Assembly: GCA_018699955.1 (NCBI GenBank)
Contig: JABISG010000067.1
Span: 1 to 37,509 of the forward strand
Source of the DNA: Planctomycetaceae bacterium
Lineage (GTDB): Bacteria; Planctomycetota; Planctomycetia; Planctomycetales; Planctomycetaceae
Length of the DNA stretch: 37,509 bases
Direction: 5' to 3'
The translations under genes and the position numbers were made by a program. The notes beneath the pieces were generated by a model, which saw only the letters and a list, made by a program, of their open reading frames with translations, did no database searches and was not told where the DNA came from. Positions 1 to 9,427 of the stretch are shown here, piece after piece. The stretch's first letter is position 1, and every line of letters begins with the position of its first letter.

Positions 1-345
1 GACCTGTTTCTGCTCACGTCCGACATGGAAGCCAGTCCGGTGTCGATACTCGAAGCAATGGCCTGCGGGCTGCCGGTCGTATCGACACGGGTCGGATCGA
101 TTTCCGAGACCATCGCCGATGGCGTGTCCGGATTTCTGGTGGAGAAGACGGCCGAAGACGAAATGGCAGCACGCGTCACCGCGTTGCTAGCCGATCCGCA
201 AAAGTCGCGAGAAATGGGCAACGCCGGTCGCCAGCGGGTGGTTGCCGACTACTCCGTCGAGCGAATGGTTGAAGGCTACGAAGACCTGCTGACCGAATTG
301 CATGAGCGCAAGGGATCGGTTGTGAATTCGCCTGAAATTGTTTGA
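1..345 (+). CDS. Glycosyltransferase, GT4-like, C-terminal fragment (5' end outside window)
   Basis: The reading frame is open from the first base to a TGA at 343-345, so this is the last 114 residues of a longer gene. It contains the motif EASPVSILEAMACGLPVV followed by GSISETIADGVSGFLV. This is the E-x7-E donor-nucleotide binding region near the end of GT-B fold, family 4 glycosyltransferases. Such enzymes transfer a sugar from a nucleotide-sugar to a glycan, lipid or exopolysaccharide acceptor at the cytoplasmic face of the membrane. The acceptor cannot be told from the fragment. It faces the PQQ-like gene convergently, with a hairpin between them. Family assignment is confident; substrate is unknown. 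Confidence 0.88.
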   Translation, partial: DLFLLTSDMEASPVSILEAMACGLPVVSTRVGSISETIADGVSGFLVEKTAEDEMAARVTALLADPQKSREMGNAGRQRVVADYSVERMVEGYEDLLTELHERKGSVVNSPEIV

Positions 346-382
346 CGCAACATCAATCGCGACGCAGAGCGTCGATGACGTG

Positions 383-408
383 CGTTCCCACGCAGGAGCG
401 TGGGAACG
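383..408. repeat. Perfect 11-bp hairpin (dispersed GTTCCCA palindrome), possible bidirectional terminator
   Basis: CGTTCCCACGC at 383-393, a four-base AGGA loop, then the exact reverse complement at 398-408. It lies between two convergent stops (345 and 431) and has no T-tract. The same layout (GTTCCCAAGC, four-base loop, GCTTGGGAAC) recurs at 16954-16977, which suggests a dispersed repeat family. A role in transcription termination or mRNA end protection is inferred from position only. Confidence 0.7.
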
Positions 409-430
409 AGATGTTGGTCAGTTTGAATCC

Positions 431-1780
431 TTACTTGCCCAAACCAAAACAATATAAGTTGCGGCTGGAGCGGACGAAGAGTTCGCCGTTGCTGATTGCC
501 GGCGACGCACTGAAGTCTTCGCCGTTGCCGCCGATTTGATTGGTGCCGAGCTTTTCGAGTTTTTCATCCAGTTTGAAAACGTGAACTTCGCCGGCGCGTT
601 TGACGAAGAATAGCTTTCCGTCGCCGGCAACCGGCGACGAATAATCCTGTCCACCAAATCCGCCGCCCCCGCCGAATCGTCGACGACCACCGGCATTGCC
701 GGCGTTGTTGTTTCTCGGTGCAGCGGCACCGCCGCCCAATCGGACGCGCGCCAATGACTCCCCCGTCTTCGCGTCGGCGCAATTGGCAATTCCATTACTA
801 ATCCAGTACAGCCGTCCGTCGTGAAAGATGGGCGTCGAAATCCGCGACTGGGCGCGACCGCTCCACAGCACATTGGATTTCGCGTCGTTCTTGCCACCGG
901 CGCGAACGGCAACCGAACCCGAGCGTCCGCCAACGGCATAGACGATTCCGTCGGCAGCAACAACGCTGGTGCAAACCGAATCGGAGGGTAAGCCTTCGCA
1001 GTACCAGTCGAATCGTCCGGTATCGGGATTGAACCCCCAGATTTCCTCGGGAACGCCGATGACCAAATCCTGCCGACCGCCGGGTGCATCGACGAGCGTC
1101 GGCGTTCCCCACGTGCTACCAAAGCCGCCCGCCTTCTTGCTCCACTTCACTTCGCCTGTCAGCTTGTCGAAGGCAACCATCGACTGGCTTTCCACCAACG
1201 CCGGAACAATAAGCAGTTTCTTGTAAAGTATCGGGCTGGATGATGAACCCCAGCGGCGACGATCGAGATCGGTGCCGACGCTCTTCTTCCAGAGTTGTTT
1301 GCCTTCCAGATCGAAGGCCACCACGCCCGATGCTCCGAAGAAGACATAGACCCGCTCGCCATCGGAAACCGGTGTGTGGGTGGCATAGCCATGTTCGGAA
1401 AACATCCCGCCGAAACGATCTTCCGGCAACACGGCATCGACGGCACGCGACCATTTCTCCTTGCCGTTGCGGCGGTCGATGCAAACCAGATGTCGCTTCA
1501 AGTCGCTCATCTCACCGGGGTTTTGCCGGTTGGTTCCATATCCTGACCAGCAGGTGACAAAAACGTCATTCCCAACAACGATGGGACACGACGACCCCGG
1601 TCCGGGAAGTTTGAGCTTCCATTTCAGATTCTCTTTCTCACCGAACGTCGCCGGCAGCGGTGCGGTGTCGGTGCTGATGCCCGACCCGTTCGGTCCACGA
1701 AAACGACTCCAATCGGCAGCCGTCGCTGACTGGGCGGCTAACGCGAACAGGCAAAGCGTGTACAAAGGCGAAAGATTCAT
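431..1780 (-). CDS. Secreted PQQ-like beta-propeller repeat protein (BamB-like fold)
   Basis: Protein of 449 residues. The start chosen is the ATG at 1780-1778, which gives a clean signal peptide (MNLSPLYTLCLFALAAQSATA) and has GAGGA just upstream; the frame stays open to 2191 but that extension has no signal-like or conserved character. Directly after the signal comes WSRFRGPNGSGIS, the usual opening of planctomycete PQQ-like (WD40-type) propeller proteins. Repeated blade motifs follow, such as LVCIDRRNGKEKWSR, VAFDLEGKQLWKKSV and MVAFDKLTGEVKWSKK. A Gly/Arg/Asn-rich insert (about residues 365-390) sits in one late blade. No quinoprotein catalytic residues can be assigned, so it is more likely a binding or scaffold propeller than a dehydrogenase. 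Exported location is likely. Confidence 0.88.
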   Translation of the reverse strand: MNLSPLYTLCLFALAAQSATAADWSRFRGPNGSGISTDTAPLPATFGEKENLKWKLKLPGPGSSCPIVVGNDVFVTCWSGYGTNRQNPGEMSDLKRHLVCIDRRNGKEKWSRAVDAVLPEDRFGGMFSEHGYATHTPVSDGERVYVFFGASGVVAFDLEGKQLWKKSVGTDLDRRRWGSSSSPILYKKLLIVPALVESQSMVAFDKLTGEVKWSKKAGGFGSTWGTPTLVDAPGGRQDLVIGVPEEIWGFNPDTGRFDWYCEGLPSDSVCTSVVAADGIVYAVGGRSGSVAVRAGGKNDAKSNVLWSGRAQSRISTPIFHDGRLYWISNGIANCADAKTGESLARVRLGGGAAAPRNNNAGNAGGRRRFGGGGGFGGQDYSSPVAGDGKLFFVKRAGEVHVFKLDEKLEKLGTNQIGGNGEDFSASPAISNGELFVRSSRNLYCFGLGK

Positions 1781-2008
1781 GGAAGGTCCTCTGGAATCGG
1801 AGTCCGTTTCAAAGTGCACTGAATTGACTACCCGCAAATCCAACCACAATGTGACACCCGTACAGAAAGCATTCGGTTCCGAGCAGGATTCTCCAGATAA
1901 GGAGATGGGAACGACGGTTGCCGTCTGCATCGTCGCAGAATGCAAGGAAAACGCAATGCGGTTGCGGGATGTTCGTCGCTGAGAGACAATGGTCGCGAGT
2001 CTGTCATT

Positions 2009-3454
2009 GTGAGTGAACGTTTTGCAAATCCAGGAGTGCCGACGATTTCCCCTCTCACCGCCACCGATGTTGCCTTCCAAGCCTGCATGTCGCCCGACTG
2101 CGATGCGACGCTTTCCGTTGATGAAGTCGCATCGGCCTGCCCGAAATGCGGCGAATTGCTCGACGTTCAGTACGACTGGGACCGCGTCCAAACGCCGAAG
2201 TCGCTGCGCGAATTTGAATCACGATGGAGCAGTCGCAATCGGCCGCTCGATTTCAGCGGCGTCTGGCGATTTCGCGAGTTGCTGCCCTTCGCGGCAGAAG
2301 ACCAAATCGTCACGATTGGCGAAGGGCAAACCATTTTGCAGCCGTCGAAGTCGCTGGCGCAGTATGTGGGCGTCAACGACGACTGCCTGTTCCTGCAATA
2401 TGAAGGTCTGAATCCGTCGGGGAGTTTCAAAGATAATGGCATGACGGCCGCCGTCACGCATGCGCGAATGGTCGGCGCGACGACCGCCGCCTGCGCTTCG
2501 ACGGGAAACACCAGCGCGTCGCTGGCCGTCTTTGCCAGCACTTCGCAATTGCTGAATGTCGTGGTGTTTGTCGGCAGCGGCGCAATCGCGATCGGCAAAC
2601 TGTCGCAGGCTCTGGACTACGGTGCCCACACCGTCCAGATTGAAGGCGACTTCGACGATGCCTTGATGCGCGTCCGCGAAGTGTGTGCCGCGATGAACAT
2701 CTACCTCTGCAACAGCGTCAATCCGTTTCGGCTGGAAGGCCAGAAGACGATTATGTACCGGGTGCTGGAGGGGCTGGATTGGGAGCCGCCCGACTGGATT
2801 GTTGTGCCGGGCGGAAACCTGGGCAACTGCAGCGCGTTCGGCAAGGCGTTTGTCGAGTTGAAACAACTGGGCCTCATCGACCGCATTCCGCGGCTGGCCG
2901 TCATCAACGCGGCTGGAGCCAACACGCTGTATCAACTGTATGAAGAACAAGGCCTGCGTTGGAACGAGGGCCGCGTCGATGGCGAGTCAATCAACGGATT
3001 CTACTCGGAGATGGATGCAAACAATCGCCGCGCTTCGACACTTGCCAGCGCCATCGAAATCAATCGGCCGGTGAGTCTGAAAAAATCTCTACGGTCACTC
3101 GATGCCTGTGACGGCGTTGTCCGCGAGGTGAACGACGAGGCAATTCTCGACGGCAAAGCGCAAGTGGGCGCGGGTGGATTCGGTTGCGAACCGGCTAGCG
3201 GCGCAAGTGTCGCCGGGGCGAAACTGCTGCGCGAACAGGGAGTCATCGCCCCCAGCGACCGCGTCGTTTGTATCTTGACCGGACATCAACTGAAAGACTC
3301 GACAGCAACGGTCAACTATCATGCGGGACAATCTGACACCGGCGAAACGGAATCGAAGTCGCCAATTTCTCCCGGCCCGTTCGCGAATCGTCCGGTCGTG
3401 GTGGAGAACGATCTCGATCGGATTATGGACGTGCTGCGCGGGCTTGTGGGGTGA
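2009..3454 (+). CDS. thrC: Threonine synthase (PLP-dependent)
   Basis: Threonine synthase converts O-phospho-L-homoserine to threonine and phosphate, the last step of threonine synthesis in the cytoplasm. The protein opens with a zinc-ribbon-like element containing [10 protein letters not shown], then a long fold-type II PLP domain. The cofactor lysine is in [10 protein letters not shown] (K141 from the start used here). A glycine-rich phosphate loop ([13 protein letters not shown]) and [15 protein letters not shown] follow, all typical of this family. The start is uncertain. An ATG at 1940 would add 23 residues of poor character; the GTG at 2009 was chosen because family members begin shortly before the ATDVAFQ segment. 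Neither has a good Shine-Dalgarno. It is divergent from the PQQ-like gene (228-base gap). Confidence 0.9.
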   Translation: MSERFANPGVPTISPLTATDVAFQACMSPDCDATLSVDEVASACPKCGELLDVQYDWDRVQTPKSLREFESRWSSRNRPLDFSGVWRFRELLPFAAEDQIVTIGEGQTILQPSKSLAQYVGVNDDCLFLQYEGLNPSGSFKDNGMTAAVTHARMVGATTAACASTGNTSASLAVFASTSQLLNVVVFVGSGAIAIGKLSQALDYGAHTVQIEGDFDDALMRVREVCAAMNIYLCNSVNPFRLEGQKTIMYRVLEGLDWEPPDWIVVPGGNLGNCSAFGKAFVELKQLGLIDRIPRLAVINAAGANTLYQLYEEQGLRWNEGRVDGESINGFYSEMDANNRRASTLASAIEINRPVSLKKSLRSLDACDGVVREVNDEAILDGKAQVGAGGFGCEPASGASVAGAKLLREQGVIAPSDRVVCILTGHQLKDSTATVNYHAGQSDTGETESKSPISPGPFANRPVVVENDLDRIMDVLRGLVG

Positions 3455-3516
3455 CGTTCACGGATGGACGGGCAGGCGTTTTAGGGTCCGCGAAACCGCA
3501 AGCGTTTATCGTATCT

Positions 3517-4050
3517 CTACGGCAGGAAGCCGCGTTCGCGGAGTTCCTGGACGTTGTCGGGGGCGCTGGACCAGACGCGTTCGGATGCGTAACGCAGAAC
3601 GGCGATGCCGGCCATTTCTGGCGGGGCGCTGAGAATGGCGACGTGTTCTTCCTCTTCGCCGTCGAGTTGCCGATTCAAGCGATCGACCGCCTCTTCAATG
3701 CTATCGCTGACAATGCGGGCGGGTCCGCTGCGGTTGTCGAACTTGAGATGCGAGAACGCGGCCGATCGCGCCAGCAGAAAATCGACGATGCCTTCGTCCT
3801 CGTTGTTCTCGAAGAAGTTGCGAAACTCGGCACGAGCGTTGTCGGGGGTGATGATCGACGGGCGCGTGACTTTCACTTCGCCACGGGTGATGGAAACCGT
3901 GGCCCCCTTCTCGGTCGCACCACAGACGAGAAAGTAGGGCAGGTCCGACTCGCCGAACGTAAACAGTGAGAAATTCACCGGCCGTTCGATCCGCACCGAT
4001 TCCCACAATTCCTGAAAATGTTGTCCGCGATCAAAGTCTGCAAAATCCAT
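3517..4050 (-). CDS. Conserved hypothetical protein, 177 residues
   Basis: No family is recognised. The start is the ATG at 4050-4048 (MDFADFDRGQHFQELW); the frame is open further upstream but those residues look non-coding and a good promoter lies inside that stretch (4105-4133). The protein is acidic, soluble and lacks a signal peptide. An N-terminal alpha/beta part (SLFTFGESDLPYFLVCG) is followed by a positively worded strand region (VSITRGEVKVTRPSIITP) and helices including EEAVDRLNRQLDGEEEEHVAIL. The order of predicted strands and helices and the codon pattern are those of a real protein. It is convergent with threonine synthase, and no functional link is implied. Confidence 0.7.
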   Translation of the reverse strand: MDFADFDRGQHFQELWESVRIERPVNFSLFTFGESDLPYFLVCGATEKGATVSITRGEVKVTRPSIITPDNARAEFRNFFENNEDEGIVDFLLARSAAFSHLKFDNRSGPARIVSDSIEEAVDRLNRQLDGEEEEHVAILSAPPEMAGIAVLRYASERVWSSAPDNVQELRERGFLP

Positions 4051-4104
4051 GAATACGCAACGGGATAAAAGGAATACTGCCGGTCCGATGTCCACACCAA
4101 CCAC

Positions 4105-4133
4105 ACTATAGTCGAACCGACCCGTTCATCCAA
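4105..4133 (-). promoter_or_regulatory. Sigma70-like promoter for the 3517-4050 gene
   Basis: On the minus strand, TTGGAT (4133-4128) and TATAGT (4110-4105) are separated by 17 bases. The -10 box lies about 55 bases upstream of the chosen ATG. Both hexamers are close to consensus and the spacing is ideal. This also supports the downstream start over the longer open frame. Confidence 0.5.
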
Positions 4134-4243
4134 CGCAAGAGCGCCGCGACCGGATTGCAATTGTCGGCGGTTTTCCCCAAACTCGAATCACGTGGCCGCA
4201 AGAATCGCGGTCGATACGGTTTGGCCAATTGGCATGGCTTGAG

Positions 4244-6073
4244 ATGGGGGACACCGCAGTGCTTCGCAACAGTCTTGCTCTGCTTCTACTGACGGCAATT
4301 ATCGCAGCGCCGATTCAATCAACCGTGGCCGCCGAGGCGGTTGTGTCCATCGACACTCCAACCCCTCCGCCCGACTGGGCCGTTCAAGAACGCGAACTGC
4401 TGCGCGCGAACGCGGCCGCCTGTCGCGTATTCTTCGATCGGTATTTCGACGAACGTGGTTATCTGCAATGCGTGGAACGCTGGGGAGGCGATGACGGTCC
4501 GGATGATGCCATTGAGAACTGCATCTACTGGCCCATCCTGCATGCGCTGGGAGCCGACGATTCGGTGCTGGCGATGTACAAGAAAGCGTGGGAAGGCCAT
4601 TTGCGGCAATACACAGCGGCGAAGACCGTCGACGTCCCGTTCGCCCGCGACGGCATGTACTACAAAGAATTTCCCGTCATGTTCGACTGGCTGCACAACA
4701 GCGAAGGGCTGACGGTCTTCAATCTGCAGGGACTCTCCGACCCCGACAACGTCCAGTTCGGCCACCGCGTGCGACGGTACGCCGGCTTCTACATGAATGA
4801 AGATCCACAAGCGCTCAACTACGATCCCAAGCACAACATTATCCGCAGCCTGTTCAACGGCAGTCGCGGACCGCTGCTGCGAAAGGCGACCGCGCTCGAC
4901 TGGACCGGCGATCCAATCGAAGTCGCCAACCGCTTCAGTCTTGGCCACGGCGAAACCAGCTACGAGGAAATGCTGGCCCACTTCAAAGACTACAACGACA
5001 TCGTCGGCGATCACCCCTCGAATCTGAAAGCGACCTGCCTGGCCCTCAACGCCTACATGCTCACACACGAACCCAAATACAAACAGTGGTTGCTGAAATA
5101 CGTCGATGGCTGGAATCGCCGCATCGCGGCCAACGGCAACATCATTCCATCGAACGTCGGCCTCGACGGGAAAATTGGAAGCGCGACCGAAGGTAAATGG
5201 TACGGCGGAACCTACGGCTGGGGCTTCAGTGTAGTCGTGCCACAAACGGGAAAGTTGGCGCACCGTAACACAACAAACCTCGGCATCTCCGGATTCGTGA
5301 ACGCCTACATGTTGACCGGCGACGATCGGTATCTGGACGGCTGGCGAAAGCAAATCGCAACAATCAACGCGCAGAAGAAGACCGTCAAAGGTCAAACAGT
5401 TTATCCCCACAACTACGGCGACAACGGGTGGTACAACTTCCAGTCGCAGCCGTATACGGTGGGCGCGCTGGAAATCTATTACCTGTCGATGAAGCCATCG
5501 GATCGAAAATGGGTGCCGCCCAATGCCTGGTTGGCATATCTCGACGGTCGAAATCCCAACTACCCACAGACCGCTCTGCGCGGTGACTTCGCCCGCATAC
5601 GGCAGCGCGTCGCCGGCATTCGTAACGACACCACCACACCCGACACGCGACTGGCCGATGACCCCATGAAGTTCAACCCCGCCAGCATTCAATCGTTGGT
5701 GCACCTGATGACCGGCGGTTTGTATTCCGGCAAGAACGGTTTGATTCACCAGTGCCGGCTGCGTTACTTCGATCCAAAACGACAACGGGCGGGAATCGCC
5801 GAAGACGTGGCCGCGCTGATCGAAAAGATGACCGACGACAGCGTTACCGTTGCGATGGTGAACGTCAATCAACTCGATGCGAGAACGGTCGTCCTGCAAG
5901 GCGGTGCCTACGCCGAACATCAAATTCTCTCGGCGACACTCAACGGCAAAACGCTTGACGTTGACGATTCATCGCTCACCGTCAAACTGCAGCCGGGCAG
6001 CGGCAACCGCCTGGTGCTGAAGATGAAGCGTTACGCCAATCGGCCCACGCTCGCATTCCCCTGGAACCGTTGA
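4244..6073 (+). CDS. Large secreted protein of unknown enzymatic role, six-hairpin (alpha/alpha) toroid-like
   Basis: About 609 residues with an N-terminal signal peptide (LRNSLALLLLTAIIAAPIQSTVAA). Three in-frame starts are possible: TTG 4229, ATG 4244 and GTG 4259. The last has GGGGGA eight bases upstream and leaves the best-shaped signal peptide. The body is rich in Trp, Tyr, Asn and His and in repeated helical pairs (CLALNAYMLTHEPKYKQWLLKYVDGWNRR, then FVNAYMLTGDDRYLDGWRKQI), the pattern of alpha/alpha-toroid glycosidases and polysaccharide lyases. A beta-rich tail (about residues 520-600) could be a small sandwich domain. Polysaccharide processing outside the cytoplasm is inferred; no catalytic residues can be assigned. 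Confidence 0.75.
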   Translation: MGDTAVLRNSLALLLLTAIIAAPIQSTVAAEAVVSIDTPTPPPDWAVQERELLRANAAACRVFFDRYFDERGYLQCVERWGGDDGPDDAIENCIYWPILHALGADDSVLAMYKKAWEGHLRQYTAAKTVDVPFARDGMYYKEFPVMFDWLHNSEGLTVFNLQGLSDPDNVQFGHRVRRYAGFYMNEDPQALNYDPKHNIIRSLFNGSRGPLLRKATALDWTGDPIEVANRFSLGHGETSYEEMLAHFKDYNDIVGDHPSNLKATCLALNAYMLTHEPKYKQWLLKYVDGWNRRIAANGNIIPSNVGLDGKIGSATEGKWYGGTYGWGFSVVVPQTGKLAHRNTTNLGISGFVNAYMLTGDDRYLDGWRKQIATINAQKKTVKGQTVYPHNYGDNGWYNFQSQPYTVGALEIYYLSMKPSDRKWVPPNAWLAYLDGRNPNYPQTALRGDFARIRQRVAGIRNDTTTPDTRLADDPMKFNPASIQSLVHLMTGGLYSGKNGLIHQCRLRYFDPKRQRAGIAEDVAALIEKMTDDSVTVAMVNVNQLDARTVVLQGGAYAEHQILSATLNGKTLDVDDSSLTVKLQPGSGNRLVLKMKRYANRPTLAFPWNR

Positions 6074-6267
6074 TGCCCCCCAAAAGCCCACCGGCCGCGA
6101 TCCGTGGGACACACGCATCTTGACCGCCCATCGGTGTCGACCTAGACTGAACGTGGCGACTCAAAGCGGAGAAACTCCGGGGAAATTCGACAAACCCTGA
6201 GATCCGTACAGCGCGCAGCCACGTTCTACACCCGACCTTTCGCCCTCGTTCTACAGAGGACCTTTCG

Positions 6268-8052
6268 ATGCGATTTGCGATCACTGCCTGCAGCCTGTTG
6301 TTAACCGTTCTCATTTCCGCCGATCCAGTATGGGCGCAAGCCCCAAAACTTCGGGCGGCCCACATTGAGATTAAGGGAAGCTACCCCGAAGGCGCAACGG
6401 CCGAGGGACTCTTCGGCAGCGTGACCGAAAGTCTCGCGACCGGCACGGGCCGATTGGACGCGGCCGCCAACGATGTTCGCGTCAACGCCGTCATTCTGCG
6501 GCTGAAGAACCCGACCATCGGCTGGGCTAAGTTGAACGAGATTCGTCAGTCCGTGCAGCGGGTTCAATCCAAAGGCAAGAAGGTCTACGCCTGGCTCGAT
6601 TCGGCCACGACGATGGACTTCCTGATTGCATCCAGCTGCGATCAAGTGGTGATGCCGGAATCGGGCGTGCTGATGATGACCGGCATGCGAGCCGAAGTCA
6701 GCTTCTACAAGAACCTGTTCGACAAGCTCGACGTGAAGGCCGAGATGTTACGAGTCGGAGAATTCAAGTCGGCCGCCGAACCGTACACACGCACCGAAAT
6801 GAGTCCCGCATTTCGCCTGGAAATGGAAGAGCTGCTCGACGACCATTACAACCGCCTCGTCGAAACAGTGGCCGCCGATCGCAAGCTGACGAAGAAGCAG
6901 GTCATCGCTGCCATCGACAACGGACCACACACCGCCGAGGCGGCACACAAACTGGGACTGATCGACAAGATCGCCTACGAAGACCAGTTGGTCGGCATCG
7001 TCAAGGGAGAAAACAAAACCACTAAGCTCACCATCACCCGTGGCTATGCAAAGAAGAAGATCGACACCGACTTCAGCGGCATCGGCGGGATGATGAAGTT
7101 GATGACCATGATGATGGGCGGCAACACCAACAGCGGCATCGCCGATCCCCGCCCCAAGGTGGCCGTCATCTACGCCACCGGCACGATCATGACTGGTTCG
7201 AGTAAGACCGATATGCTCAGCGGCAATGTGTTGGGTGGCGATACCATTATCAAAGCGGTTCGCAAAGCGAACGCCGACGACACCGTCAAAGCGATCGTCC
7301 TCCGTGTCGATAGCCCCGGCGGCAGCGCGCTGGCAAGCGATCTGATGTGGCGAGCACTCGAAAAGGTTGAGAAGCCGTTCGTCGTCAGCATGGGCGATGT
7401 CGCAGCCAGTGGCGGCTACTACATTGCAATGGGATCCGACCGCATCTTCGCCGAACCGGGAACACTGACCGGTTCGATTGGCGTGGTGGGCGGCAAGTTC
7501 GGACTGAACGGACTGTTCAAGAAAGCCGGCATTACGACGACGGTCATCAGCCGTGGCAAGAACAGCGGCGTGATGAGTACGCTCGATGGATTCTCTGACA
7601 GCGAACGGGCCGCGATGACGAAAATGCTGTACGCGGTCTACGACCAGTTCACGCAGAAGGCGGCCAAAGGCCGAAACATGAAACATGCCGACCTCGAAAA
7701 GCTCGCCCGCGGCCGCGTTTACACCGGTTCGATGGCATTGAAAGTCGGGTTGGTCGATCAGTTGGGAACTCTGGATGACGCCGTCAAACACGCCGCAAAA
7801 CTTGCGGGAATGGATCCCAACGGCAAGATCCAGCGGATGGTTCTGCCGCCCGCAACGAACCCGTTTGAATCGCTGCTGGGACCGCTGGGAGCATCCGCCA
7901 AAGTGCGCGAGGCAAACGCGGCCGCGCTGATCGATTCGGTCCGCGCAATTTCACCCGAAGCAGCGCAGCACCTGAAAGCCGCATCAATGATGCAACTCCT
8001 GTCGCACGAACCCCGACTGACACTGATGCCGTTCCGCCTGACCGTCAAATAA
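6268..8052 (+). CDS. sppA: Signal peptide peptidase SppA, two-domain (67K-type) S49 protease
   Basis: 594 residues starting at an ATG with AGAGGA eight bases upstream. SppA cleaves remnant signal peptides at the membrane using a Ser-Lys dyad. The general-base lysine lies in the N-terminal repeat in GEFKSAAEPYTR (K167). The serine lies in the C-terminal repeat in GDVAASGGYYIAMG (S381). This split of the dyad between two tandem S49 domains is the hallmark of the long SppA type. DSPGGSALASDLMWRA and GTLTGSIGVVGGKFGL are further C-domain signatures. The N-terminus has a signal peptide ending VWAQA, so the enzyme is probably exported or anchored outside. A Met-rich linker (GGMMKLMTMMMGGN) joins the two halves. 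Confidence 0.92.
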   Translation: MRFAITACSLLLTVLISADPVWAQAPKLRAAHIEIKGSYPEGATAEGLFGSVTESLATGTGRLDAAANDVRVNAVILRLKNPTIGWAKLNEIRQSVQRVQSKGKKVYAWLDSATTMDFLIASSCDQVVMPESGVLMMTGMRAEVSFYKNLFDKLDVKAEMLRVGEFKSAAEPYTRTEMSPAFRLEMEELLDDHYNRLVETVAADRKLTKKQVIAAIDNGPHTAEAAHKLGLIDKIAYEDQLVGIVKGENKTTKLTITRGYAKKKIDTDFSGIGGMMKLMTMMMGGNTNSGIADPRPKVAVIYATGTIMTGSSKTDMLSGNVLGGDTIIKAVRKANADDTVKAIVLRVDSPGGSALASDLMWRALEKVEKPFVVSMGDVAASGGYYIAMGSDRIFAEPGTLTGSIGVVGGKFGLNGLFKKAGITTTVISRGKNSGVMSTLDGFSDSERAAMTKMLYAVYDQFTQKAAKGRNMKHADLEKLARGRVYTGSMALKVGLVDQLGTLDDAVKHAAKLAGMDPNGKIQRMVLPPATNPFESLLGPLGASAKVREANAAALIDSVRAISPEAAQHLKAASMMQLLSHEPRLTLMPFRLTVK

Positions 8053-8074
8053 TCCTGGCATTGAAATCACAAAG

Positions 8075-8096
8075 CCCACGGGTTGCAACCCGTGGG
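8075..8096. repeat. Perfect 22-bp palindrome between convergent genes
   Basis: Starts CCCACGGGTTG and ends CAACCCGTGGG; the whole 22 bases equal their own reverse complement. It sits between the stops of sppA (8052) and the flavoprotein (8113). A copy with one changed base lies at 31731-31752, so this is a dispersed repeat. A T-tract is absent. A transcription-boundary role is inferred from position. Confidence 0.75.
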
Positions 8097-8112
8097 TTCT
8101 GCAAATTCACGT

Positions 8113-9171
8113 TCAGCGACCGGCCGCCTGTGAAATCTTGTCGCCGATCATCGCGATTTTCTGATCGCGGAGACGTTTTTCGTTCAGCCAGAACGGGCTG
8201 GTGATTTCCTTGAAGGCGTAGATTGCCGCTTGGATTCCTTCGGCCCAGGCAACGGCAATCAGCTTGATATCGCCGTGGACATCGCCGACGGCGAAGACGC
8301 CGCGTCGGCTGGTTTCAAAGTAAGGATCGATCGCGATACTGCCGTCGTCACTCAGCCGCAGGTCGAGGCGCTGAAACGTCTCCTTGGCCGACAGAAATCC
8401 AATTTGCACGATGACCAGATCGTAGTTGTGCGTGGAACCGTCGGTGAGCGTCAACGCGATTTCGCCGCCAACGAAATCCGCTGCGGTGATTTCACATGAA
8501 GTGTGCATTATTCCGCCATCGGCCTTCACCCGCGTGAGCGTGTCGGCTTTTCCCCTCACGTGGTCTCTGCGGACAATTAAATCAACCTGCCCGTGGCGAT
8601 GCAGTACCATGACGGCTGCATCGAGGGCGGAATCACCACCGCCGACGACAGCAACGCGAAGATCCTGATAGTCGCCGATCTTGGGGATCTTGTAATAAAC
8701 CTTCTTCGAGTTGAGCGCATCCAGTGCGGGCAACTTCCGTGGATAATGCAGCAGCCCGCAGGCGATGATCACCTTGCGGCAAAGGTATTCGCCCTTTGAA
8801 GTGACAACCCGTTTGAGCGCGTCTTCTTTTTCTGTCTCTTCGGTATCCTGAATCTCGGTGAGTTCTTCACGAAACCGAAACTGCACCAGCGCGTTGACCG
8901 CCTGCCGATAGACCCGCTCCGAGAGTTCCTCGCCGGTGATGCCGTCGGGAAATCCTGGGATATCGACGATGCGTTTGTCGGCATACAGGAATTGCGGCTG
9001 ACCGCCCGGCTTGTCCTTCGCTTCAATGATGAGCGTCGTCAAACCACGGTGCGCGGTCGTCAAACCGGCCGCCAACCCGGCAGGACCAGCGCCAATAATC
9101 ACGACATCCCAATACTTCAAATTGCCAAAATCGACACTGTCGTCGAGTTCGGTAACTTTGAAATCGGCCAT
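8113..9171 (-). CDS. Thioredoxin-reductase-like flavoprotein, probably ferredoxin/flavodoxin-NADP reductase type
   Basis: 352 residues; the ATG at 9171 has AAAGG eight bases upstream. The FAD-binding motif GAGPAG is at 27-32 and the NADPH-binding motif GGGDSA at 177-182. A second FAD motif near the C-terminus reads FAVGDVHGDIKLIAVAWAEG. The redox CxxC of true thioredoxin reductases is missing: the equivalent region reads IIACGLLHYPRKLP with a single Cys. This fits the TrxR-like ferredoxin-NADP(+) reductases (YumC type) or YpdA-like enzymes. It has an N-terminal extension of about 20 residues before the first strand, and a basic C-terminal tail. Cytoplasmic electron transfer between NADPH and a small redox protein is the likely role. 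Confidence 0.85.
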   Translation of the reverse strand: MADFKVTELDDSVDFGNLKYWDVVIIGAGPAGLAAGLTTAHRGLTTLIIEAKDKPGGQPQFLYADKRIVDIPGFPDGITGEELSERVYRQAVNALVQFRFREELTEIQDTEETEKEDALKRVVTSKGEYLCRKVIIACGLLHYPRKLPALDALNSKKVYYKIPKIGDYQDLRVAVVGGGDSALDAAVMVLHRHGQVDLIVRRDHVRGKADTLTRVKADGGIMHTSCEITAADFVGGEIALTLTDGSTHNYDLVIVQIGFLSAKETFQRLDLRLSDDGSIAIDPYFETSRRGVFAVGDVHGDIKLIAVAWAEGIQAAIYAFKEITSPFWLNEKRLRDQKIAMIGDKISQAAGR

Positions 9172-9427
9172 GACTGTTGCCTTTCAGTGGGTGTTGGGTT
9201 GGCGTCTGACAAAACTTACGGCAAACGAATCGGCTTCATTCGCATCATCCAAATGTTGTCCCGGCATTGGAACCGCACAACGAGTACGCAATGTAAACTT
9301 TTCGGGATTGGAGCGAAATACGTGTTGTCTCAATGGACTGCAAATCGTTGATGCAATCGATTTCAACCCAAAGATGCAGAGACCGCAAAGATTCGCAAAG
9401 TGGCTGTTGGCAACGACAGAAAGAGAA

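Noticed and set aside
4319..5923. 534-codon minus-strand open frame antisense to the secreted protein gene
   Set aside because: The plus-strand gene has a signal peptide and coherent helical repeats; the antisense product is Val/His/Gln-rich noise.
6748..7791. 347-codon minus-strand open frame inside sppA
   Set aside because: Antisense shadow of a gene with both catalytic residues recognised.
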